Shown: one piece after another, positions 33,440-39,607 of the stretch
Layout: each line of letters begins with the position of its first letter
Position numbering within the stretch: position 1 is the first letter of the stretch
DNA from: a virus
Direction: 5' to 3' (one strand)
Length of the DNA: 40,819 nucleotides
Virus record (IMG/VR): IMGVR_UViG_3300036760_000048
Location: 1 to 40,819 of that record
Program-made: the position numbers and the translations under genes
Notes under the pieces: generated by a model
Seen by the model: only the letters and a program-made list of their open reading frames with translations
Databases searched by the model: none
Told to the model about the DNA's origin: nothing

Positions 33440-33684
33440 TTCCCCTTCGTCGCCTTCTTCACCGCAACCTTCGGTGCTACCCTCGTCAGCTTCGTCTCCA
33501 CCACCTCCACCCCACACCCCAACAGCTTCCCAAACTCCTTCGCTACCCTCATCGCACCCGCCACGTTCTTCTCCGAAAACGGCGCCACACTCTCGAAGTT
33601 CCGCTCGTCCGGCAACCCAAACTTCAACCGCAACCACCACGACCCGTACACCGACTGGTACAACACCACCTTCTCAGCCCTCAT
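33436..33684 (-). CDS. Hypothetical basic alpha/beta protein (82 aa)
   Basis: The ATG at 33684 follows an AAGGAGGAGAAGG site. The sequence alternates aromatic strands (VVLYQSVYGSWWLRLKFG) with a helix (AGAMRVAKEFGKLLG) and a Lys/Val-rich tail. No metal or catalytic motif is seen. It overlaps both neighbours. Confidence 0.65.
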   Translation of the reverse strand: MRAEKVVLYQSVYGSWWLRLKFGLPDERNFESVAPFSEKNVAGAMRVAKEFGKLLGCGVEVVETKLTRVAPKVAVKKATKGK

Positions 33685-33862
33685 CCTTCTCCTCCTTGCA
33701 TTCCCACAACACACACCCGAAGTCCTCCCGCGTCACTAACGCTGGAAACTTGCTCGGTACCCATACCAGCACCCTCATCTCCTCATGACCGCAGATCCCA
33801 GCATGCCGCTGCTCCAACACCCCCCACCACCGACACCACCTGCACCGCTCCTCTCTCCCCAT
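33674..33862 (-). CDS. First leftward gene: Cys/His protein (62 aa)
   Basis: The N-terminus holds CRWC, then RHAGICGHEE, giving Cys and His in a zinc-like arrangement; the rest is beta-like. The ATG at 33862 has only a GAGGT directly before it. A shorter form from an ATG at 33778 is possible. It is the promoter-proximal gene of the leftward block. Confidence 0.55.
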   Translation of the reverse strand: MGREERCRWCRWWGVLEQRHAGICGHEEMRVLVWVPSKFPALVTREDFGCVLWECKEEKDEG

Positions 33863-33870
33863 ACCTCAAA

Positions 33871-33900
33871 GAAATACCCCCAGCACAAATCTCAAGTCAA
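33871..33900 (-). promoter_or_regulatory. Weak leftward promoter candidate
   Basis: On the minus strand TTGACT (33895-33900) is followed after 18 nt by TATTTC (33871-33876). The -35 is good and the -10 poor. The start site would fall almost at the first leftward ATG, so a leaderless message would be implied. A nearby GATAAT (33906-33911) lacks a -35. These are offered only as candidates. Confidence 0.25.
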
Positions 33901-33924
33901 GAAGTATTATCCTCGGGGGAACGC

Positions 33925-33947
33925 AAAAAACCCCCCCAGGGGGCCCC
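33925..33947 (-). terminator. Intrinsic terminator pointing left, upstream of the leftward genes
   Basis: Read on the minus strand, CCCCC-TGG-GGGGG is followed directly by six T residues. It would end transcripts coming from the non-coding region to its right before they enter the leftward genes, so it implies an upstream leftward RNA or acts as a leader attenuator. The stem is short but all G-C. Confidence 0.5.
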
Positions 33948-33949
33948 GT

Positions 33950-34898
33950 AGACCAATCCCCTAACCCTCCAAATCCTTGCCAGGGGGGTACACCAGGACC
34001 AACTGCGGCTTCAGAAGAAGAACTGCAAACTACCCAAAACTAGAGATGCACTAAGAGGGCGGGGAGTCACTATACAGAGCGCGGATGGCACCATCGGCCC
34101 CGGTGTCCCCCCCTCTGCGACGCCTTCACCCGCTGCTACCTCGCGCTCCCCTTCCACGCGCTGGGACCCTCGGCCATCCCTCCATCCCTCTTCAGCCGCT
34201 CCTAGGCCATCCTGGATCCTTGGGCGTGGCCTTGCCGTGAGGGACGGGAGGACTAGCACGTCTCTTCCTTAGGTGGGCGTTGGGTAGGCTGGTCTTCGCG
34301 GGGCTGACCTTCAGGCTCCCTTCCCGGGAGCCTTTCGGTCCTGGTCCGCAAGCTCTTCTTCGATTTGGCCGGTCCATGCTGGTCCTAGGCCGGTCTTAGT
34401 CGGTCCATCTGGGCGGGGGTTGGAAGACCGCTGTTTAGCGCCGGTAGCGGTCGGAGCGGCGGGGAAGTACGGGGCCGATGTCTCACGACATCGGGGACGG
34501 GGGACGCGGAACCCCATTCGAGTCCGAGGGAACGAGGACCGAAACCTTGAAGGAAGGATAGGGGTTTCTCTTTTGAGAGATACGGGATTTCGTGGTGCAA
34601 GGCTTTCCGTGGCCTTGAACCGGCGAATCTGAGAGCTTGACAGAATCCAGGCTTTCTGAAAAAGGGGTCAGAGCTTGGCTCTGAAAGCGTAGGATTCCCG
34701 GACGGTATAGGGAACGTGACAGTTCTGGTAATGATGCGGAAAGCGGCAGGAAGTGCGGAAGACGGATTCCGCATTTTCTGTGGAATTCTGCAATGTGTCC
34801 TTTGGCGTTATGGGGCTGCGTAATAGGTTAGGGGTGGCACGGTAGATGCAATGACATGTTGGCGTCCGGTGGGTTGCCGGGCGGAAAGGTAGGACAAG
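33950..34898. other. Non-coding divergent region
   Basis: About 950 nt separate the two gene blocks. I see no credible gene on either strand: the open frames lack ribosome sites and look like composition artefacts. The left third (33950-34300) is rich in C/T runs with no clear structure beyond AGGCCA/TGGCCT at 34205-34233. The right part holds the hairpin-rich tract described separately. Replication origin, promoters for both blocks, or a packaging site could lie here; none has a recognisable consensus. Confidence 0.6.
34313..34788. ncRNA. Hairpin-rich tract, candidate structured non-coding RNA
   Basis: Perfect or near-perfect stems occur about every 30-100 nt: AGGCTCCC/GGGAGCCT (34313-34333), GACCGCT/AGCGGTC (34426-34452), CCGATGTC/GACATCGG with a TCAC loop (34475-34494), TTTCTC/GAGAGA (34565-34580, one G-U pair), CAAGGC/GCCTTG (34598-34617), TCAGAGC/GCTCTGA with a 3-nt loop (34668-34684), and GGATTCCGC/GTGGAATTC (34764-34788). 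The last stem needs two G-U pairs on the plus strand. GGCCGGTC and CGGTCCAT each recur between 34367 and 34408. Strand and ends are unknown. Confidence 0.4.
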
Positions 34899-35171
34899 AT
34901 GGAATCCACAACGTGCGAGTTCTGCCGAAAGGCTCCGGGAAAGATTCCGGGACACATCAACTGCGAATCTGGCAACCGTCCGATCCTGTTGTGCGCGACA
35001 TGCGCGTATTGGTGCGATGGGAACGTGGACGTGCCAATGACGCTGGAACATACTGGCGGTGGAGTCTACGCGATGGTGGCGTACAACGGGGATACACATC
35101 TGTACTCCATCGGCCCGTTTGACGCCGATGGGAACGCCGTGGAGACTCTCGAAGTTCTGGAAGCCGAGTAA
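34899..35171 (+). CDS. First rightward gene: double zinc-knuckle protein (90 aa)
   Basis: The ATG follows an AGGTAGGA site. Residues 5-40 hold CEFC, HINCE and CATCAYWC, a Cys/His-rich treble-clef or ribbon. The C-terminal half is beta (GVYAMVAYNGDTHLYSIG). As the promoter-proximal rightward gene it may be an early regulator. I recognise no family. Confidence 0.68.
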   Translation: MESTTCEFCRKAPGKIPGHINCESGNRPILLCATCAYWCDGNVDVPMTLEHTGGGVYAMVAYNGDTHLYSIGPFDADGNAVETLEVLEAE

Positions 35172-35200
35172 CTGGCGCGGGTTGCGCCGAGGAGAGAAGG

Positions 35201-35416
35201 ATGGGAACCGATCTTGTGGCGCGAGGGAATGCGCGGCGTGCACGATATGCAAGGGAGAACGGCCTCGATCTGATTTACGCTGAGACCTCGAAAGAGTCCT
35301 ACCGAACTTGGGCATATTCGGATGGGCGCAAGGTTCCGATGCCCACGTTCTTCTCGCTCGAAGGATTGCAGACTTACGCTCAGAAAAGGAAGTTTGCAAT
35401 CATCTACGTTCTCTAA
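35201..35416 (+). CDS. Hypothetical basic protein (71 aa)
   Basis: The ATG has GGAGAGAAGG just upstream. The Arg-rich N-terminal helix (RGNARRARYARENG) is followed by an alpha/beta section with conserved-looking aromatics (TWAYSDGRKVPMPTFFSLEG). No motif assigns a function. Confidence 0.62.
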   Translation: MGTDLVARGNARRARYARENGLDLIYAETSKESYRTWAYSDGRKVPMPTFFSLEGLQTYAQKRKFAIIYVL

Positions 35417-35422
35417 CCGGCA

Positions 35423-35485
35423 TGGTAGTACCACCTAGGGGAGCGGGAATCGGCCAGCTCCCCACAACCCCGGAGGGTTCCGGGG
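35423..35485 (+). promoter_or_regulatory. Three consecutive hairpins in the 35417-35501 leader
   Basis: TGGTA-G-TACCA (35423-35433), GGGGAGC/GCTCCCC (35438-35463) and CCCCGGA-GGGT-TCCGGGG (35468-35485) fill the gap. The first stem starts 7 nt after the preceding stop, and the last ends just before the ribosome site of the next gene. They could control translation or message processing. No riboswitch class is recognised. Confidence 0.5.
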
Positions 35486-35501
35486 AGAAGGAGTCGGAGT
35501 C

Positions 35502-35975
35502 ATGACGAAAGCCCAAAAGGCCGAGCAGGAAAAGTACCGCGCCAAACTGCGGGAGATCCTGAAGCCCGGCGAGACGCTCTACACCGTTCTGCGGCACGTC
35601 TCCCGGTCGGGGATGCTCCGCGCCTTGGACGTTTACCAGTTCGACACGCGGGAGCCGATTGCGCCCCCGTTTCGGCTAACGTACTGGGTTGCAAAGGCTA
35701 CCGGCCTCCGGTACAACAAGAAGCGGGAAGCCCTGGAAGTCGGCGGATGCGGTACTGATGTTGGATTCGAGGCGGTCTACTTGACCGGCTGCTACGTCTA
35801 CCCGGACGGGTTCGGCTGCATCGGGACCGGTTGCCCGTCGAATGACCACGCCAACGGCGACAGCGATTACACCCCACACGGGAACGGTATGACACCGCAT
35901 CTGCGAGAGGTAATCGTTGGCGCGGATCACTGGCATAAGTCAGGCGGATACGCCATCCGTCAACGGTGGATGTAA
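35502..35975 (+). CDS. Conserved phage hypothetical protein (157 aa)
   Basis: The stretch LREILKPGETLYTVLRHVSR, the later VGGCGTDVGFEAVY, and the C-terminal FGCIGTGCPSNDHANGD then HWHKSGGYAIRQRW are hallmarks of a protein common in diverse phage early regions. Conserved Cys, His and Asp could bind metal. I know of no assigned function. Confidence 0.8.
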   Translation: MTKAQKAEQEKYRAKLREILKPGETLYTVLRHVSRSGMLRALDVYQFDTREPIAPPFRLTYWVAKATGLRYNKKREALEVGGCGTDVGFEAVYLTGCYVYPDGFGCIGTGCPSNDHANGDSDYTPHGNGMTPHLREVIVGADHWHKSGGYAIRQRWM

Positions 35976-36121
35976 TGACCCGCCGCCGCTTCCCCGCCCA
36001 ATGGGGCGACGAATCCGACCGTGACCTCTTCCGGTGGACTCTCCGAGACGTGCTACTCGCTATTGTGGCGTTCCTCGTGTTCTCTGGCCTTTGGTGGGTT
36101 GCGTATCTCCTCTGGGGATAG
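35975..36121 (+). CDS. Small single-TM protein (48 aa)
   Basis: The ATG overlaps the previous TAA (TAATG). The product has a basic start (MTRRRFPAQWGDE) and one strong membrane helix rich in Leu, Val and Trp (DVLLAIVAFLVFSGLWWVAY), ending Leu-Leu-Trp-Gly. Small early membrane peptides in phages are often host-takeover or superinfection factors; here this is only inference. Confidence 0.65.
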   Translation: MTRRRFPAQWGDESDRDLFRWTLRDVLLAIVAFLVFSGLWWVAYLLWG

Positions 36122-36136
36122 GAAAGGAGTCTAACC

Positions 36137-36346
36137 GTGTACATCGGGCAGCTTTACGTGAGTCTCGACGAGAAGGACACCATCCAAACGTCTGCATCCG
36201 GGAAGAGCCTCATCTTCGGGAACCTTGCCATCAACGGAACGCCGAAGCTCCTGCGGAGGCTCGGAGAAGCCCTCATCAACGCGGCTGACAAGCTCCAGGA
36301 CGCCGAGGTGGACGCCGAGGAGGTGGACGCCGATGCCTCCGCCTGA
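36137..36346 (+). CDS. Hypothetical acidic protein (69 aa)
   Basis: A GTG start has AAGGAG 10 nt upstream. The beta-like first half (MYIGQLYVSLDEKDTIQTSA) and a helical, very acidic C-terminus (AEVDAEEVDADASA) suggest possible DNA mimicry at the tail, but this is speculative. It overlaps the next gene by 14 nt. Confidence 0.62.
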   Translation: MYIGQLYVSLDEKDTIQTSASGKSLIFGNLAINGTPKLLRRLGEALINAADKLQDAEVDAEEVDADASA

Positions 36347-36596
36347 TTGCTTCTGCTGCTGCGGCCCGGAATGGCGATACATCGGCTGTTCCTGCGGCTG
36401 TCACTCCGGGAAGGCCGTCAGAAGGCCCCCAGAATGCCCTGGGTGCCACGAACGGTCGTGGGCGAGGCCGGAGGACGCCCTGATTGCAGGCCCGGCATTC
36501 TTCGTCGGCGAGAAGTGCCAGAACTGCGGCCGGAAGTACGAGTACCGAGACCTGGCCGTCCTCCCCCTCTCCGAGCTTGCCGAAAGGATGGCCTGA
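36333..36596 (+). CDS. Cys-rich multi-zinc protein (87 aa)
   Basis: The ATG at 36333 has GAGGAGG upstream. The sequence contains CFCCC, CSCGCH, CPGCH and CQNCG, enough for two zinc sites in ribbon-like form. The C-terminus is helical. It is part of a run of Cys-rich genes. The function is unknown. Confidence 0.68.
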   Translation: MPPPDCFCCCGPEWRYIGCSCGCHSGKAVRRPPECPGCHERSWARPEDALIAGPAFFVGEKCQNCGRKYEYRDLAVLPLSELAERMA

Positions 36597-36598
36597 CC

Positions 36599-36916
36599 AT
36601 GCCAAGAGAGTCGGGATACTACCCTCCCGGAGCCGAGTTCGACCCTCGCGCCCCGTGGAAACAGAAGGATTGCTGCGAGGAGTGTACTCGCCCGAACGAC
36701 GCTACCGAGGGAGAGCATTGCTACAACTGCGACCCGGAAGCCGAGCCGGGAGTGCCGCCCGAGGAGGACTGCAAGGACTGCGCCTGCCATACGGATTCCC
36801 ACGATTGCCGGGACGACGGTGGCGACTCCAACCGCTGCAAGTGTCACATGAGTTCCGAGGAGCTTCAGAGCATTCACAAGATGGACCGCTACGACGAGGA
36901 CCGGCACGAACGATGA
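36599..36916 (+). CDS. Cys/Asp-rich protein (105 aa)
   Basis: Many Cys (CCEEC, CYNC, CKDCACH, CRDD, CKCH) alternate with Asp/Glu-rich loops, suggesting bound zinc or another metal. It has no hydrophobic segment. It follows the previous stop by 2 nt. It could be a storage or regulatory metal protein, but nothing shows this directly. Confidence 0.65.
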   Translation: MPRESGYYPPGAEFDPRAPWKQKDCCEECTRPNDATEGEHCYNCDPEAEPGVPPEEDCKDCACHTDSHDCRDDGGDSNRCKCHMSSEELQSIHKMDRYDEDRHER

Positions 36917-36922
36917 ACCTTA

Positions 36923-36990
36923 GCGCCCCCGGAACCTCTCCAGGACAACCCACGGAGTTGACTCCCTCCGTTCCTGGAATCCGGGGGTGC
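36923..36990 (+). terminator. 68-nt three-tier hairpin between operons
   Basis: Three nested perfect or near-perfect stems form one long hairpin: GCGCCCCCGGA/TCCGGGGGTGC (36923-36933 with 36980-36990, one G-U), TCCAGGA/TCCTGGA (36939-36945 with 36972-36978) and ACGGAG/CTCCGT (36952-36957 with 36966-36971). It begins 7 nt after the stop of the upstream gene and ends 9 nt before a promoter. There is no U-run, so it may insulate or process the message rather than terminate classically. Confidence 0.55.
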
Positions 36991-36999
36991 ACTTTCCTC

Positions 37000-37028
37000 T
37001 TGACTATCACGGAGTCGGATGCTAGGCT
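37000..37028 (+). promoter_or_regulatory. Sigma-70-type promoter for the annealing-protein gene
   Basis: TTGACT (37000-37005), a 17-nt spacer and TAGGCT (37023-37028) match a sigma-70 promoter, with the start site near 37035. An AAAGGGGG ribosome site and the ATG at 37050 follow. It is one of the few clear promoters in the window. Confidence 0.6.
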
Positions 37029-37049
37029 GTTACTGAAAGGGGGTTCCTC

Positions 37050-38321
37050 ATGAACGAGTCCACAGAGATCCAAGTGCAGGAAAAGCCGCCGACGATCACG
37101 CTCTCGGCAGAGATCGAGCGCGTGCTTGTGACCGGCGACCTCTCGAAGCTCACGCCCGAACAGCGCGTCACGTACTACGGTGCTGTCTGCCAGTCTGCAG
37201 GACTGAACCCGCTCACCCGCCCGTTCGAGTACATCGTCCTCAACAACAAGCTCACCCTCTACGCCCGCCGCGACTGCACCGATCAGCTTCGGAAGCTCCA
37301 CGGCGTGAGCGTCGAGATCAAGGCAAGGGAGATGCTGGAGGACTGCTACTTAGTGACCGCTGGCGGAACGGAGCGGGGCGGCAGACACGACGAGTCCATT
37401 GGAGCCGTGAGCGTCAAGGGGCTTTCAGGAGAAGCCCGCGCCAACGCCATGATGAAGGCTGAGACGAAGGCTAAACGCCGCGTCACGCTCTCCCTCTGCG
37501 GACTCGGGATGCTGGACGAGATGGAAGTCGAGAGCATCCCCGGCGCCGTCGTGAAGGACGAGATCGCGCTGGAGTCCGTTGCCGCTCCACAGAAGGACGA
37601 GCAAACCGGGTTCCTCTTCATCGTCTCCAAGGTCCGGGAAGTCACGACCTTCACCGGAACGAGCCAGAAGACCGGAAAGCCGTTTACCAAGTTCACCCTC
37701 CACATGGAGTCGGGGCAGGACGTGACCACCTTCTCCGAGAGCCTGGTGGACATCGCTCAGGATGCCATCAAGCACGGCGATACGGTCAAGGTGTCGTTCG
37801 AGGAAAGCCGGTGGGGACTCGACCTCCGGGACATCCAGCTCCCCGATAAGCAGGTGGAGATCATCGTCAAGAAGGCCGCTACCTACGAAATGGTCAAGGA
37901 ACTGGCAGAGGAAAAGGAGATCGACCACCAGTTCGAGCGTGCCCTTGCGAACGACGACAGGGGACCGTTCGCCCTAGCTCCCGGCGTTCCGGTACAGGCA
38001 CTCTCCCCGGATCTCTCACCGGGAAAGATGGAGGGTGCTGGACCCCCTTCGCCCCCCACGCCTGTACCGGACTCCCTTCCGTCGAAGGACACCTATGAGG
38101 AGCTGCTTGCCGTCTGTCAGTCCGAATGGGCCGCGAAGGACGGCCTCTCCGTCGTCCGAAAGGGACTCGGCATGTGCCTTGCCCTCCCGGACGATGTTCG
38201 GAAGCGGCTCGGCATCAAGGACGAGTTCCTGAAGCCGGGCAACATCCGGTCCCAGACACAGGCCGATGCCGTCCTGTCGTACCTGCTCGATAGGAAGGCC
38301 GTTGTCAGGAATCAGGTATAG
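37050..38321 (+). CDS. RecT/Red-beta-like single-strand annealing protein (423 aa)
   Basis: The stretch LTPEQRVTYYGAVCQSAGLN, then PLTRPFEYI (about 54-62) and LTLYARRDCTDQLRK (68-82), and later KAETKAKRRVTLSLCGLGML (about 139-158), is the pattern of a common phage annealing-protein family. Residues about 185-265 look like an extra OB-type domain (FLFIVSKVREVTTFTG). A Pro/Ser linker and a C-terminal helical domain follow. It would anneal ssDNA with the phage SSB and the VRR-NUC nuclease in recombination or replication. It has its own promoter. Confidence 0.75.
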   Translation: MNESTEIQVQEKPPTITLSAEIERVLVTGDLSKLTPEQRVTYYGAVCQSAGLNPLTRPFEYIVLNNKLTLYARRDCTDQLRKLHGVSVEIKAREMLEDCYLVTAGGTERGGRHDESIGAVSVKGLSGEARANAMMKAETKAKRRVTLSLCGLGMLDEMEVESIPGAVVKDEIALESVAAPQKDEQTGFLFIVSKVREVTTFTGTSQKTGKPFTKFTLHMESGQDVTTFSESLVDIAQDAIKHGDTVKVSFEESRWGLDLRDIQLPDKQVEIIVKKAATYEMVKELAEEKEIDHQFERALANDDRGPFALAPGVPVQALSPDLSPGKMEGAGPPSPPTPVPDSLPSKDTYEELLAVCQSEWAAKDGLSVVRKGLGMCLALPDDVRKRLGIKDEFLKPGNIRSQTQADAVLSYLLDRKAVVRNQV

Positions 38322-38323
38322 AT

Positions 38324-38782
38324 ATGCGTTGCAGATTCTTCTGTGCATTGTTGTTGCTGCTAATGAGCGATGGGATATGGAGATGGGACGGGTACAACGG
38401 ACACATCGAAATACAGGACGTAGTGAGGAATCGGGACGGGAATAGATTGTCCGAGGACAATACGCAACGCCTGTTCTCGATGGCTGCAACAGGATCTAAT
38501 TTCCTGGCTCCGGGAATCTGGTACGTCCCATTTACGGTTCAGGGTTCCGATCTTTGTGTTCTGAGATTCGTAATTACTTATGATTGCAATATTCTGAGTA
38601 CGGACTTTCCGAAGTCTGGGAACGGCCCCTTTGGAATGTCCTGCGGTAGAGAAAGTGGATATGTTTCTGGAGTGCGAACCCTTGCCAAGGGTGGGCGTTC
38701 GCTCAAAGATGCCACGGCGGTAGTCGCCGTGACTGGCAACCGGGGGAATCTTCCGCTCCGGTGGATAGGAGGATCAAAGTGA
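38324..38782 (+). CDS. Exported hypothetical protein (152 aa)
   Basis: The start MRCRFFCALLLLLM looks like a signal peptide or anchor. The rest is a beta-rich extracytoplasmic domain (PGIWYVPFTVQGSDLCVLRF) with a few Cys. The DNA is visibly AT-richer than the flanking genes, and the Shine-Dalgarno is weak, suggesting coupling to the annealing gene two bases upstream. It looks like an acquired cassette (moron). The function is unknown. Confidence 0.6.
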   Translation: MRCRFFCALLLLLMSDGIWRWDGYNGHIEIQDVVRNRDGNRLSEDNTQRLFSMAATGSNFLAPGIWYVPFTVQGSDLCVLRFVITYDCNILSTDFPKSGNGPFGMSCGRESGYVSGVRTLAKGGRSLKDATAVVAVTGNRGNLPLRWIGGSK

Positions 38783-38943
38783 AAAAGAAACTACTCTTCG
38801 CTTCGGTGTTCCTTGGGATTGTTTTCATGGCCAACTCTGCATTCGCTGATACCTGGGGACAGGGCGGGGAGGGGGATGGATGGAGATCCTTCATTAGTTG
38901 GGAGGCATGGTGGGACTTCATCCATAATCTCTGGCTTCCCTAG
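38779..38943 (+). CDS. Secreted Trp-rich peptide (54 aa)
   Basis: The GTG at 38779 has AGGAGG upstream and overlaps the previous stop (GTGA). A textbook signal peptide (MKKKLLFASVFLGIVFMA, then NSAFA before the cut) leaves a 30-residue mature peptide with several Trp and an aromatic C-terminus (WEAWWDFIHNLWLP). A cell-envelope or exclusion role is likely but unproven. Confidence 0.68.
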   Translation: MKKKLLFASVFLGIVFMANSAFADTWGQGGEGDGWRSFISWEAWWDFIHNLWLP

Positions 38944-38950
38944 ATGTTTT

Positions 38951-39103
38951 ACTGGCGGGTCAAGGGGGAGGTAAGAGCGAGCAGGGGCCATCAGGAATAG
39001 GTCCACTCGCCGCCCGCCAGTTCAAATTATCGCGGGGATGAGTCCCCCTCGGGGTTGCGTGGCCAACCTCCTGCTGCCCCGAGCGCCACGGCGCGTCCCC
39101 GCG
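38951..39103 (+). promoter_or_regulatory. Two tandem stem-closed elements after the cassette
   Basis: Element 1: ACTGGCGGG (38951-38959) pairs with CCCGCCAGT (39013-39021), starting 7 nt after the stop. Element 2: CGCGGGGA (39031-39038) pairs with TCCCCGCG (39096-39103), with CTCGGGG (39048-39054)/CCCCGAG (39077-39083) inside. They end 1 nt before the relic open frame at 39105. No gene is seen here. Confidence 0.55.
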
Positions 39104-39104
39104 A

Positions 39105-39149
39105 ATGTACCTGTTCGACAGGAAGGCCGTCGTCAAGCAGCAGGTCTAA
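39105..39149 (+). pseudogene. Relic of the 3' end of the annealing-protein gene
   Basis: A 14-codon frame, MYLFDRKAVVKQQV-stop, closely copies the end of the annealing protein (SYLLDRKAVVRNQV-stop at 38277-38321), with 35 of 45 bases identical. It is therefore a diverged duplicate of the gene tail left behind the inserted exported-protein cassette. It might still be translated as a leader peptide for the gene at 39171. Confidence 0.7.
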
Positions 39150-39170
39150 CCCGAGCATAGGAGATCCAAC

Positions 39171-39398
39171 ATGGCAGAGTCGCCGATCCTGATTGAGAAG
39201 GGTATTCCCGTTCCTCCTGAAACCCGTGGCATCAAGCCCACCATGTATCCGTGGGCGCAGATGGAGGTTGGGGACTCCTTCTTCCTCCCCGGACGCAAGG
39301 CCCATCCTGGATTCACCTCGAAGCCGTGCAAGGCCACGAGGCACAAGTTCACCTCCCGGAAGGTGAACGGAGGGTTCCGCACCTGGCGTGTGAAGTAG
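39171..39398 (+). CDS. Conserved small phage protein (75 aa)
   Basis: An AGGAGA site precedes the ATG. The core MYPWAQMEVGDSFFLPGRK, then KFTSRKVNGGFRTWRVK, is a small domain found in many phage early regions that I believe is annotated only as a DUF. It is basic at the C-terminus and could bind nucleic acid. It is flanked on both sides by double stem-closed elements. Confidence 0.75.
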   Translation: MAESPILIEKGIPVPPETRGIKPTMYPWAQMEVGDSFFLPGRKAHPGFTSKPCKATRHKFTSRKVNGGFRTWRVK

Positions 39399-39407
39399 AC
39401 CGATCTG

Positions 39408-39578
39408 CGCCGCTCCGTTAGTCCCAGAGAGGCGGGCTTGCACCTCGACCGATCGCGGACGACGGAGCGGCGGCTGGACTGACCCGCTCCCGGAGTAGAC
39501 CACCGGCAGTTCGTGGCGTCGGCAGGGCGCTGGGACTCGTGGAAAGGTGGTAGAGCCAGGTGGAGCCTCGGGAGCGGG
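39408..39578 (+). promoter_or_regulatory. Two tandem stem-closed elements before the 39608 gene
   Basis: Element 1: CGCCGCTCCGT (39408-39418) pairs with ACGGAGCGGCG (39462-39472), 11 bp, starting 9 nt after the stop. Element 2: CCCGCTCCCG (39483-39492) pairs with CGGGAGCGGG (39569-39578), 10 bp, with ACCACC/GGTGGT inside. An AAGGAG site and the next start follow within 30 nt. No coding frame is seen in 39399-39607. Confidence 0.6.
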
Positions 39579-39607
39579 CAACCTCACTTGAGAAAAGGAG
39601 ATCGAAG

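Noticed and set aside
34067-34074. TCACTATA, similar to the core of T7 promoters
   Set aside because: No phage RNA polymerase gene is present and the motif is not repeated elsewhere in gene-proximal positions; the upstream T7-specific bases are missing.
34637-34642. TTGACA, a perfect -35 box in the divergent region
   Set aside because: Nothing resembling a -10 box lies 16-18 nt downstream on the plus strand.
34668-35399. 243-codon open frame on the minus strand
   Set aside because: It is antisense to two well-supported rightward genes, has no ribosome site and has implausible composition.
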